Source: Collinsella sp. AM17-1
GTDB lineage: Bacteria; Actinomycetota; Coriobacteriia; Coriobacteriales; Coriobacteriaceae
Assembly (NCBI RefSeq): GCF_003470665.1
Contig: NZ_QRJZ01000018.1
Span: forward strand, 1-48,224
Direction: 5' to 3'
Length of the DNA: 48,224 nt
The notes under the pieces are model-generated. The model did not search any database. It was not told where the DNA came from and saw only the letters and a program-made list of their open reading frames with translations. Shown one piece after another: positions 32,592-40,219 of this stretch. Position numbers and translations under genes: made by a program. Each line of letters starts with the position of its first letter. Position 1 is the first letter of the stretch.

Positions 32592-33722
32592 TTACGAATT
32601 CATGGGAATGACCGTATCGCCAATTTGTACGCTTGCAATCTTGTCTGTGTCACAAACTTGCGAGAACGGCCAGGTCTTGTGGACATCAGTGGTGCCGTTA
32701 TCCAGTTTATTTGCGAAATAGCCGCTGTGGCTGGTTGCGTCCTCAACATGACCGTCTTTGAACGTCACGATGAGGGGTATGTTGCCAACGGCATCCATAG
32801 ACTCCTCCATGTTTTGAGACATCTTGCCGCTGTTGTTGTCGTGTTCGATGGAACGATCTATGTTGTAGCGGACTGAAACGCCAACGCAGGATACGGTGGC
32901 CTCTTGAATCGTCGCCTTGGTGCCGTTAAAGTTGACCGATTTGGGCGCGGGAATCGTAACGGATGTATCTTCGTAATTCAGCTGGAACTTAAGATCCCAT
33001 GGGCCCGTAAGTATTTTCTTATACTCGGGAAGCTCTTTGCCAGCACGTGGCACAACGAGAGAGTTGATATGCGTGCGGACGGTCCTGCCCATAAGGCCGG
33101 GTGATTCAACGCTGAACTGTGCAAAGTATTGAATGCTGGAGTCATTGGGGTTCTTGTCAATGAGCCATGATTGGCCTTGGCCGCCATGCTCGCCATCAAC
33201 GTATACGTTTCCATCGACACTTCCGGCGATAGTTCCGTTCTCGCCCGGCTCGGAAAGCTTTTTCAGGGCAGCGGGATCGTCGAACGTAAGCGTATAGGCG
33301 ATGGTAACCATATCCTTGTCGCCCATGATGGCGTCGGCGGTCACGGTGACTCCGTTGTTGGAGCAGCTAGCACCGACGGGCCGGCCAATACGGTCGATGA
33401 TCTCGGTTTGAGAAGCAGGTCCGTCAAAGATGTCGGAAAGCATGTCAGAAGGAAGCGGCAGGACGCCTGTTGCCATAGCCGTGCCAGCGCCTCCAATGAC
33501 GATAGCGAGGACTGCCGTTACAGCGGCAATGCGAGCGACTGTTCTTACGGGATGGCGGGCGATGCGCGGCTTGCGTCGCGTGCCATTAAAGTTGCTTTGA
33601 GCGGTCGCCGCATCGCTCGAGGCGACGGACTGAGCAATCGAGTTTGCCATGTGCTGCTTCGCATTATCGGTAAACGAAATGTGCTCCAGGGCGTGGCGAT
33701 AGTCATTCGAATTCGTAGTCAT
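32592..33722 (-). CDS. DUF4179 membrane protein, probable anti-sigma partner
   Basis: The 376-residue protein has a cytoplasmic N-terminus (1-58), one membrane helix (about 60-82, AAVTAVLAIVIGGAG) and an extracytoplasmic DUF4179-like domain with NGVTVTADAIMGDKDMVTIAYTL. This topology, and translation overlapping the sigma-factor gene by 20 bases, mark it as the likely anti-sigma or signal-sensing partner of that sigma factor. The short N-terminal domain contains no zinc HxxxCxxC motif, so it is not a classic ZAS anti-sigma factor. AAAGGAG precedes the ATG. The signal sensed outside the cell is unknown. Confidence 0.75.
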   Translation of the reverse strand: MTTNSNDYRHALEHISFTDNAKQHMANSIAQSVASSDAATAQSNFNGTRRKPRIARHPVRTVARIAAVTAVLAIVIGGAGTAMATGVLPLPSDMLSDIFDGPASQTEIIDRIGRPVGASCSNNGVTVTADAIMGDKDMVTIAYTLTFDDPAALKKLSEPGENGTIAGSVDGNVYVDGEHGGQGQSWLIDKNPNDSSIQYFAQFSVESPGLMGRTVRTHINSLVVPRAGKELPEYKKILTGPWDLKFQLNYEDTSVTIPAPKSVNFNGTKATIQEATVSCVGVSVRYNIDRSIEHDNNSGKMSQNMEESMDAVGNIPLIVTFKDGHVEDATSHSGYFANKLDNGTTDVHKTWPFSQVCDTDKIASVQIGDTVIPMNS

Positions 33723-34263
33723 TGTGGTCTCCTTTCAAGGAAAGCCGAAGTGACGCACGTCCGCGGCTAAGGTGCTGGGCGGTTGCAGCTGGCGTCGCGT
33801 GAACGGCGTCTGCGATTTCCCTGATGCTCATGCCTGCGTAGTAGTGCAAAAAGATGGCGATGCGCTGTGCTTGAGGCAGGGCCGTGACAGCGGAAAGAAT
33901 GGCGCAGTCGCGTTGCGCGAATTCTTGCTCGGTATGTGTTACGGGTGCGCAGAAATCGGGGAGCGAATCGAGGTCGACAACCGGGTGATTCGCGTGCGTA
34001 CGGCCGATATCGCGACATGCGTTCAGTGCGACTCGGATCACCCAAGCACGTTCGTGTTCGAGCGAGTCGAACGGTTGAGTGCGTTGGAGAATCTTGATCA
34101 GCGTGTCCTGGCAGATGTCTTGAGCGTCGTCAGCGGATCCAAGGGCCGAATAGCACAATCGAAGGATGAGGTCGGAATACGTGTCGACCAAGCGCTTTGC
34201 TTCCCGCTCGATCTGATCGGCATCGCATCGGAGCGTGCTATTGCGGTTACGGCGTGCAGGCAT
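33703..34263 (-). CDS. ECF-type RNA polymerase sigma factor
   Basis: The 186-residue protein has sigma region 2 (YSDLILRLCYSALGSADDAQDICQDT described as residues 27-52; core DAQDICQDTLIKIL) and region 4 with an HTH (LPQAQRIAIFLHYYAGMSIREIA, HLSRGRASLRLSL), and no region 1 or 3. ATG 34263 has GGAGGTGA upstream; longer readings lack a site. The 3' end overlaps the DUF4179 gene. It should direct RNA polymerase to a small set of stress or envelope promoters, probably including its own. Confidence 0.88.
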   Translation of the reverse strand: MPARRNRNSTLRCDADQIEREAKRLVDTYSDLILRLCYSALGSADDAQDICQDTLIKILQRTQPFDSLEHERAWVIRVALNACRDIGRTHANHPVVDLDSLPDFCAPVTHTEQEFAQRDCAILSAVTALPQAQRIAIFLHYYAGMSIREIADAVHATPAATAQHLSRGRASLRLSLKGDHNDYEFE

Positions 34264-34354
34264 AGTGTCACCTCCAATTGGTCGTGGTGGATATAGGGAA
34301 GGCGTCTCGCGAGGTCCCTCTACATACAACACGGTCGAGACTGCATAAGTTGAC

Positions 34355-34383
34355 AAAAAAAGACGGCACGTGAGCGCCGTCCT
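34355..34383 (-). terminator. Minus-strand terminator between the phosphoesterase and sigma genes
   Basis: GACGGC (34362-34367) pairs with GCCGTC (34376-34381); read on the minus strand it is followed by seven T. Confidence 0.75.
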
Positions 34384-34427
34384 TACAAAACAATGAGTGT
34401 TCTCGTTAATTACACAAGCACCGTGAT

Positions 34428-34492
34428 GGACAGGTCGGACGAGTCAGCAAAACCACCATAAAGGTGCCTATCCCCTTCGTGGTGGTTGTTGG
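34428..34492 (+). repeat. GGGGAC-core palindrome, copy before the phosphoesterase end
   Basis: AAAACCACCATAAAGG faces CCTTCGTGGTGGTT around TGCCTATCC. Bases 34428-34467 match 32412-32451 with one mismatch, so the flank moved or was duplicated with the hairpin. Confidence 0.75.
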
Positions 34493-34495
34493 CAG

Positions 34496-35206
34496 TTACC
34501 AGGGGGTTCTGGCGGTTGAAGACTCGATTGCTTCGTGGCGTTTGAGCTCGCGGCGCATGGTTTGCGAGTTGAGCCAAGCGGCCTTCCAACCGCGCGTGGG
34601 GTAGCGCGCCTCGTCAATTTCGATCTTGGTATAGCCGCAGGCGTTGACAATCTTCGTTCCGCATGGGTGTTGGCGCTCGCGTTGAAAGTTGGGGCCGTAG
34701 CTTTGGTGCACATGCCCGTGAATCATATAGTCGGGACCCCAAGACTCAAGAGCCGCATTAAAGCACTCGAATCCTCGATGCGGCAGGTCGTCCAGGTCGC
34801 CCATGCCTGCGACGGGTGCATGGGTAAGTAGAATATCGCATCCGTCTACCAGTGCGATTTTTCGCGATAGCTTGCGCATGCGTTTTGCCATCTCGCGCTC
34901 GGTATACATGTTCGCGCCGTCGCGGTAGCGCATGGAACCGCCCAGACCCGCAATGCGAATACCTCGGTACACATATACGCTGTCCTCAACACAAATGCAC
35001 CCGCCCGGTGCATGGCGCGCGTAGCGGTCGTCGTGGTTGCCACGAACGTACACAAGCGGTTTGTTGATGACAGTGACCAAAAACTCAAGATAGTCCGGAT
35101 CCAGGTCGCCTGCGGATAGAATCAGGTCAACGTCCTCAAAGCGCTCCTTGCGAAAGCACTCCCACAGGCATCGCTCTTCGGTATCGGCTATGGCAAGGAT
35201 TTTCAT
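34496..35206 (-). CDS. Calcineurin-like metallophosphoesterase
   Basis: The 236-residue protein has the metallophosphoesterase motifs SAGDLD (about 31-36), GNHDD (about 56-60), LTHAP (about 127) and HGHVHQ (about 162). Motif I, normally D-x-H, reads ADTEE (residues 7-11), so the usual first His is missing; metal binding may be altered. No signal peptide or membrane segment is seen, so it acts in the cytoplasm. The ATG overlaps the stop of the upstream ParB-like/BMP gene (ATGA, 35203-35206), so both proteins are made together and probably act in one pathway. Substrate unknown. Confidence 0.82.
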   Translation of the reverse strand: MKILAIADTEERCLWECFRKERFEDVDLILSAGDLDPDYLEFLVTVINKPLVYVRGNHDDRYARHAPGGCICVEDSVYVYRGIRIAGLGGSMRYRDGANMYTEREMAKRMRKLSRKIALVDGCDILLTHAPVAGMGDLDDLPHRGFECFNAALESWGPDYMIHGHVHQSYGPNFQRERQHPCGTKIVNACGYTKIEIDEARYPTRGWKAAWLNSQTMRRELKRHEAIESSTARTPW

Positions 35207-37122
35207 AGGGCGCGGACCTTCGGCTCATCGTCGAGTTGCGGAATGGTGCCCACCACGTTGTCGGCCAGCCAGTCCATCTCGATGATTTGCGTGCTCGGCA
35301 GTGGGGGAAAGCCCTCGATCTGCACCACGCCGTCTTGGCTATGGAGCTCGCCGCCAAATGGGTTGATGGAGCCCTCGACAATGCCGTTGCGAAGCAGCTG
35401 CACAAGTTTACGCGTCTGATAGGGTAGGCCCGGAGCGTAGCGAATATCGATGACGCCGGAGCTCATACCGTACCAGTAATTGACGGCGCGCACCTGCTGG
35501 TCATCGGCGGTCTCGTCCCATGTGCCGTGCAGTAGGCTGCGTACGATGAGTTCGTAGTAACGGCCCCAGTTCCATACCGGCATAGCAATACCGGTAACTT
35601 CCTTGCCGTTTACCAGACGGTGAAGCCCGTAGGCGGTGGGGTCCTCGAGAGACTTGGACATATCGGCGCCGGTCATGATGCTCACGCCCTCGCGACACAT
35701 GGCTTCGGCAAGGCCTCCGGCGGGCACATCGCCCCAGGTCAGGATAATTTGCGCACGGGGGTCGAGCAGCGAGGCGCCAATCGCAAAGGCGTTGATCTCG
35801 CTGAGTGCGCCCGAGGCGAAGACTGACGCGTGATAACCGATGCGGTGGTTGTCCGCCATGCTGGCGGCAAGGGCGCCCAGGAGAAACTTGGCCTCGTACA
35901 TCTTGCCAAAGTACGATCGGACGCTTTGGTGGGGAAGGCCGATAGAGCAGTTAAGGAACCGCACCTGGGGATACTCAACCGCAGCCCTGAGCGTGTATTC
36001 CATCAGGCGGTGCGAGGTCGAGAAGATGACGTTTGCTCCATGTTTGACAGCCGTTTCCACGGCGGCGTAGAACACGTCCGGATCGTGACAGTCCTCGAAC
36101 GCCTCGGTGCGCACGATACCGCCAAAGTGCTCATCGAGATACTGACGTCCTTGGTCGTGCAGGCTGTCCCAGCTCGACGTCGCACAGGGGAACTCATGGA
36201 TAAAGGCGATGCGCAGGGGGTTGGCCGCCGAATAGACGGTCTTGCCCATAAAGAAGTTGAGCACGCCGGAGGTGGACTTGGCGGGTGTCTCTTGCTCATC
36301 GACGCTCGGCGCTTCGACAAGATCGACTTTGTCCTCGTCGCTTTTGCCGGCAATGACAAGCTCGCGCCAAATCTTGCACAGACGGTTGACGACGATATCC
36401 GTCGGCGTATCCAGCAGACGGTCCTGGTTGTAGACGTTGAGGTAGACGAGCATGGCATCGGCAGGCGTAATGTCCAAGTGGTCGCCGCCCGCGCGAAGAT
36501 AGGCGCGCTTAAAGAGCAGGAAGGTGTGACGTAGGTAGTCGACCTTCTTTTGAGGCCATTTTTCGACAAGATCTTGGCCGAGCATTTTGGCAAGCATCTC
36601 GTAGCTGCCCTCGCGCGAAAACTCAATCTCGTACAGGGGGCATACGTACCAAAAGGCGCAAAACTCACCGTACAGGCGGCTCTCGACGGAATCCCACTTA
36701 CCGGGGTACAGACGCGTCACCTTGGCCGAAACCGTCGGAGCGTCAAGGAATTTGAGGACGCTGACACGCTTGTTGCCCTCTTGGACGTAAAAGCGGTGCA
36801 TGAACTCGGTGACGATGATGGGGTCGCGGTAGCCCTCGGAGATTTGGATATCGTAGAGGTTGGACCATTTGCGGGCGAATTCGGTATTCCAGGGGAGCAG
36901 CGGCATAAAGTTACACGAAAAGGCGGACTGGCGACCTTTGGTAACCGTGCCGACGACCATTTCGAGCGGAATGTCCCGCAGGCCGATGTTCTCGCGCTGC
37001 CCGCAGGGAAGCTGGGCGACCAAGCTGTCGAGGTCCGTAAGATATGGATGCTCGCTTTGGCTGATGGCGCGACGGCGTCCCTGTTCGCCGCGCTTGCGCG
37101 CTTGACGATAGGCCTCTTCCAT
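35203..37122 (-). CDS. ParB-like domain fused to a BMP-type nucleoside-binding domain
   Basis: This 639-residue protein has no signal peptide. Residues about 47-140 resemble the ParB/sulfiredoxin-like fold: IPLEMVVG, YRDPIIVTEF, FYVQEGNKRVSVLKFL with the EGNKR box at 115-119. Residues 145-295 are helical and unassigned. Residues about 301-600 match the BMP/PnrA family: LRIAFIHEFP, ANVIFSTSHRLMEYT, VRSYFGKMYEAKFLLGALAASM and INAFAIGASLLDPRAQIILTW. BMP domains normally sit in exported lipoproteins that bind purine nucleosides; here the domain must act inside the cell. Translationally coupled to the phosphoesterase. A nucleoside- or nucleotide-responsive regulator is possible, but the function is unknown. 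GGGAG precedes ATG 37122. Confidence 0.78.
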   Translation of the reverse strand: MEEAYRQARKRGEQGRRRAISQSEHPYLTDLDSLVAQLPCGQRENIGLRDIPLEMVVGTVTKGRQSAFSCNFMPLLPWNTEFARKWSNLYDIQISEGYRDPIIVTEFMHRFYVQEGNKRVSVLKFLDAPTVSAKVTRLYPGKWDSVESRLYGEFCAFWYVCPLYEIEFSREGSYEMLAKMLGQDLVEKWPQKKVDYLRHTFLLFKRAYLRAGGDHLDITPADAMLVYLNVYNQDRLLDTPTDIVVNRLCKIWRELVIAGKSDEDKVDLVEAPSVDEQETPAKSTSGVLNFFMGKTVYSAANPLRIAFIHEFPCATSSWDSLHDQGRQYLDEHFGGIVRTEAFEDCHDPDVFYAAVETAVKHGANVIFSTSHRLMEYTLRAAVEYPQVRFLNCSIGLPHQSVRSYFGKMYEAKFLLGALAASMADNHRIGYHASVFASGALSEINAFAIGASLLDPRAQIILTWGDVPAGGLAEAMCREGVSIMTGADMSKSLEDPTAYGLHRLVNGKEVTGIAMPVWNWGRYYELIVRSLLHGTWDETADDQQVRAVNYWYGMSSGVIDIRYAPGLPYQTRKLVQLLRNGIVEGSINPFGGELHSQDGVVQIEGFPPLPSTQIIEMDWLADNVVGTIPQLDDEPKVRAL

Positions 37123-37177
37123 GGTGTCTACTCCCTTAGTCGTTTAAACAACGATATGAACCATGGTACCACGATGC

Positions 37178-37219
37178 GAAACCACCACAAAGGTGCCTGT
37201 CCCCTTTGCGGTGGTTTTA
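37178..37219 (+). repeat. GGGGAC-core palindrome between the BMP and mscS genes
   Basis: AAACCACCACAAAGG pairs with CTTTGCGGTGGTTT around TGCCTGTCCC. It overlaps the mscS stop codon region and may also serve as its terminator. Confidence 0.78.
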
Positions 37220-37984
37220 GGCGATGATGGGGGCGATGGCGCGGATGCAGGCGTCGGCTGCCGTAAAGGTGGTGCTGTCGTCACTGACGATAAAGATGAT
37301 CTTACCCTTAATGCCAAAGTCGCCGATCTCGCTAAAGAGCACGTAGGGTTCCTTGTCAAAGCCCGAGATGGGTGAAACGGCGACCTTGGTGGCACAGGCG
37401 AGCTCGTCTGCCAGCGCATCGAGCGAGTCCCACTTTGACGTGTCCTTCACCGCGACGGGAACGACAACGCGTCCAAAGGGCATGAGGTGCACGAGTGTGT
37501 TCTTGGAGATGTTGGAGTTGGGGACGATGATGGTCTGTCCGCAGGCGTCCTCGATGGTCGTGTGGCGCCAAGTGATGTCCTGGACCACGCCCGACACGCC
37601 GCCGACCTCGATATTGTCGCCGGGCTTGATGATGCCCATAAAGGTCACTTGCATGCCGCCGATAAGGTTTGATAGCGTGTCCTGAAAGCCGAGCGAGATG
37701 GCGATGCCGCCGACGCCAAGAGCGGCGACGAGCGCGTTTGCGTTAATGCCAAAGCAGTTGTCGAGGATAAAGCTGCCGCCGATCATCCAAATGACGGCAC
37801 GCGCGATGTTGATGAAGATGCTCGATGCGGGAAGCGGGTTGTCGTCTCGGTTGAGTAGGTGGCGCAGGGTCTTGGATGCCACCTTGGCGGCGATGGCGGT
37901 GACTATTACCAAGATGACGGCCCAGATGATGTTGTGGACCCAGCGCTGCTCAAAGAAATGAAGAATCGGTTCAAACAATTCCAT
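37217..37984 (-). CDS. mscS: Small-conductance mechanosensitive channel MscS
   Basis: MscS opens under membrane tension and releases solutes during osmotic downshock. The 255-residue protein has about three membrane helices; the pore helix ALVAALGVGGIAISLGFQDTLSNLIGG (residues about 85-111) carries the Gly/Ala pattern, followed by the beta domain (IIKPGDNIEVGGVSGVV, IVPNSNI). AGGAGG lies at ideal spacing before the ATG, overlapping the stop of a small decayed frame. Confidence 0.9.
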   Translation of the reverse strand: MELFEPILHFFEQRWVHNIIWAVILVIVTAIAAKVASKTLRHLLNRDDNPLPASSIFINIARAVIWMIGGSFILDNCFGINANALVAALGVGGIAISLGFQDTLSNLIGGMQVTFMGIIKPGDNIEVGGVSGVVQDITWRHTTIEDACGQTIIVPNSNISKNTLVHLMPFGRVVVPVAVKDTSKWDSLDALADELACATKVAVSPISGFDKEPYVLFSEIGDFGIKGKIIFIVSDDSTTFTAADACIRAIAPIIA

Positions 37985-37998
37985 GTAGGGAAAACCTC

Positions 37999-38162
37999 CT
38001 AATGATCATTCAACCATGATACCCACCAAAAAGCCCGTCCGATCACATCGGACGGGCCGATAACTTGAGATGGGGTGGCCGCGGTGGCGTAAGCTGGGCC
38101 GCCGGCGAGCACGCCGGCAAGGAGTGCGGCGGTCAAGCAAGACGGGGAAGGAGTCTTCTCAT
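37999..38162 (-). pseudogene. Remnant of a secreted-protein gene (frameshifted signal peptide)
   Basis: On the minus strand ATG 38162, after AAGGA, reads MRRLLPRLA and then hits TGA. A one-base shift gives LTAALLAGVLAGGPAYATAA, so together they form a classic signal peptide with an Ala-x-Ala cleavage site. After about 20 further codons, which run through a terminator hairpin, the frame stops at 37999-38001, inside the mscS ribosome site. It looks like the broken 5' end of an exported protein; what the rest was cannot be told. Chance is possible. Confidence 0.35.
38028..38057 (-). terminator. Minus-strand terminator between the ABC operon and mscS
   Basis: GCCCGTCCGA (38033-38042) pairs with TCGGACGGGC (38048-38057); on the minus strand it is followed by five T. 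Confidence 0.85.
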
Positions 38163-38223
38163 GGCAGTTTCCTTAGTTCTTAACCAGTGGTTCCTGCTGA
38201 CGCTGGATTATCGACATGATATG

Positions 38224-38266
38224 CGAAAACCGTCGCAAAGGTATCTGTTCCTTTGCGGCGGTTTTG
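38224..38266 (+). repeat. GGGGAC-type palindrome with CGTCGC arms
   Basis: AAAACCGTCGCAAAGG pairs with CCTTTGCGGCGGTTTT around TATCTGTT. The arms differ from the CACCAC copies at several positions, with changes on both sides that keep most pairs. Confidence 0.72.
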
Positions 38267-38277
38267 ACGTTTGCGCA

Positions 38278-38321
38278 GATAAAACCTGCCAAAATAAACC
38301 TGTCCCTTATTGGCAGGTTTT
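38278..38321 (+). repeat. GGGGAC-type palindrome with TGCC arms
   Basis: AAAACCTGCCAAAATAA pairs with TTATTGGCAGGTTTT around ACCTGTCCC, ending at the stop of the ABC ATPase gene. Again the arms differ but still match each other. Confidence 0.75.
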
Positions 38322-39114
38322 AGCTCAGCAGCATGCGGTCGTTGGCGAGCTCGCCGCCCGAGACCTCCTCGAACTTCTGCAGCAGGTCGGCTACGGTGAG
38401 CGACTTCTTCTCGTCGCCGGCCACGTCGTAGATCACATGGCCCTCGTGCATCATGATCAGACGGTTGCCCAGACGGATAGCGTCATTCATGTTGTGCGTA
38501 ACCATGAGCGTGGTCAGATGGTTTTCGTCGACAATCTCCTCGGTCAGATTGAGCACCTTAGAGGCCGTCTTGGGGTCGAGGGCCGCGGTGTGCTCGTCGA
38601 GCAGCAGCAGGCGCGGCTTGGTGAGCGTGGCCATGAGCAGGGTGAGTGCCTGGCGCTGCCCGCCCGAGAGCAGGCCGACCTTGGCGTTGAGGCGCGTGTC
38701 CAGACCAAGGTCCAGGCGCTTGAGCGACTCAACGTACTCGTCCTTCTCGGCCTTGGTGACGCCCCACGAAAGACCGCGACGTTGGCCACGGCGCTTGGCG
38801 AGGGCCAGGTTCTCGGCGATCTGCATGTCGGCTGCGGTGCCGCGCATGGGGTCCTGGAACACGCGGCCCAGGTACTTTGCGCGCTGCGACTCGCTCAGGC
38901 GCGAGATGTCGGTGCCGTCGAGCTCAATGACACCCGAATCGAGCGGATACACGCCGGCGATCATATTGAGCAGCGTGGACTTGCCGGCGCCGTTGCCGCC
39001 GATCACGGTTACAAAGTCGCCATCATTGAGGGTAAGGTCGACGCCGGTAAGCGCGCGCTTCTCGGTGACGGTGCCCTTGTTAAAGGTCTTCTTGACGTGC
39101 GAGAGCTTAAGCAT
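38320..39114 (-). CDS. ABC transporter ATP-binding protein (COG1101 type)
   Basis: The ATPase of a three-gene importer. The 264-residue protein has Walker A GGNGAGKST (about 40-48), signature LSGGQRQ and Walker B LLLLDEHTAALD, with the H-loop VTHNM. The group resembles the proposed tryptophan/tyrosine importers (TrpXYZ) of Firmicutes. ATG 39114 begins MLKLSHVKKTF, with GGGGG about nine bases upstream; ATG 39123 is an alternative directly on that site. The start overlaps the permease stop, so the two are coupled. Confidence 0.88.
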   Translation of the reverse strand: MLKLSHVKKTFNKGTVTEKRALTGVDLTLNDGDFVTVIGGNGAGKSTLLNMIAGVYPLDSGVIELDGTDISRLSESQRAKYLGRVFQDPMRGTAADMQIAENLALAKRRGQRRGLSWGVTKAEKDEYVESLKRLDLGLDTRLNAKVGLLSGGQRQALTLLMATLTKPRLLLLDEHTAALDPKTASKVLNLTEEIVDENHLTTLMVTHNMNDAIRLGNRLIMMHEGHVIYDVAGDEKKSLTVADLLQKFEEVSGGELANDRMLLS

Positions 39115-40030
39115 CTGCCTCATCCCCCTTCGTGTAGGAGCTGCGGAGCTTATAACGCTCCCAAACCACGGGCACGCACAGGGCCACGGCGACGATCACT
39201 GCGGAGAGCAGCTTCATGTCGTTGGCGTCCATGCCCAACTGCAGCACGATGGCGCGGATGAGGAAGTACACCACGGAGCCAAAGACGGCGGAGGCAAGAC
39301 GGACGCTAAACTGCGTGAGACCGCCGGGCAGCAGGCGGCCGAGCACCTCGCCGATAACAATAGCGGCAAGATCGATAACGATGGCGCCGGTACCCATGCC
39401 AATGTCGGCATACTTTTGGCTCTGGCAGATAAGCGCGCCAGAGAGGCCGATGAGGGCGTTGGAGAGCACGAGGGCGATCATCTTGGTGGAGTTGGTGTTG
39501 ACGCCCAGGGCGCGGATCATGTACTCGTTGTTGCCGGTAGCGCGCAGTGCCGAGCCGATCTCGGTGCCAAAGAACCAATACAGGATGGCAACGATAGCCA
39601 CGGCGAGCAAGATGCCCAAGATAATGGCAACGGTGGACTGCGGCAGGCCGGTCATGTTGCTGACGGACGAGAAGATGGTGCCCTTGGCGAGGATGGGCGT
39701 GTTGGACTTGCCCATGATGCGCAGGTTGATGGACCACAGACTGATCTGCGTAAGGATTCCGGCGAGGATTGCGGGAATCTCAAAGACGGTGGTCAAGATG
39801 CCCGTGACGGCGCCCGCGATGGCGCCGGCGCACATGCCGGCCAGCACGGCGAGTAAGGGGTCGACGTTATTGTTGACGATGAGCACGGCGCAGACACAGC
39901 CGCCGAGGGCAAAGCTGCCGTCGCAGGTCATATCGGGGATGTCGAGCAGGCGGAACGTGATAAACACGCCAAGCACCATAATGCCCCAGAGGACGCCCTG
40001 CGAAACGGCGCCCTGCAATGCAATGAGCAT
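39107..40030 (-). CDS. ABC transporter permease (COG4120 type)
   Basis: The 307-residue integral membrane protein has about eight hydrophobic segments and motifs of the branched-chain/COG4120 permeases: VLGVFITFRLLDIPDMTCDGSFALGG near the N-terminus (positions about 20-45) and GSALRATGNNEYMIRALGVNTN (about 160-180), the loop that contacts the ATPase. It overlaps the ATPase gene and follows the solute-binding gene by about 190 bases, which hold a hairpin. Confidence 0.88.
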   Translation of the reverse strand: MLIALQGAVSQGVLWGIMVLGVFITFRLLDIPDMTCDGSFALGGCVCAVLIVNNNVDPLLAVLAGMCAGAIAGAVTGILTTVFEIPAILAGILTQISLWSINLRIMGKSNTPILAKGTIFSSVSNMTGLPQSTVAIILGILLAVAIVAILYWFFGTEIGSALRATGNNEYMIRALGVNTNSTKMIALVLSNALIGLSGALICQSQKYADIGMGTGAIVIDLAAIVIGEVLGRLLPGGLTQFSVRLASAVFGSVVYFLIRAIVLQLGMDANDMKLLSAVIVAVALCVPVVWERYKLRSSYTKGDEADA

Positions 40031-40124
40031 GCTTCATACCTCCTAGGATAGGGTGGACACGTGATTTTCCATAATAGCGGTACCAATGCATAAAAGAGCG
40101 GCGGACAGACGTTTTGTTTTACCT

Positions 40125-40163
40125 GAAACAAGCAGGGCGAACGCCGGCCTTTAGCGTTCGCCC
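40125..40163 (-). terminator. Hairpin between the solute-binding and permease genes
   Basis: GGGCGAACGC (40135-40144) pairs with GCGTTCGCCC (40154-40163), followed on the minus strand by TGCTTGTTT. A leaky terminator here would give more binding protein than permease. Confidence 0.65.
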
Positions 40164-40219
40164 CAATGACTCAGATATTGAATAACGCAGCCGTGGCGCG
40201 CGTGCGGGCCCTAGACGCG

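Noticed and set aside
38065..39261. Long plus-strand frame opposite the ABC ATPase
   Set aside because: It starts in a repeat-rich gap and mirrors the ATPase gene; no domain is visible.
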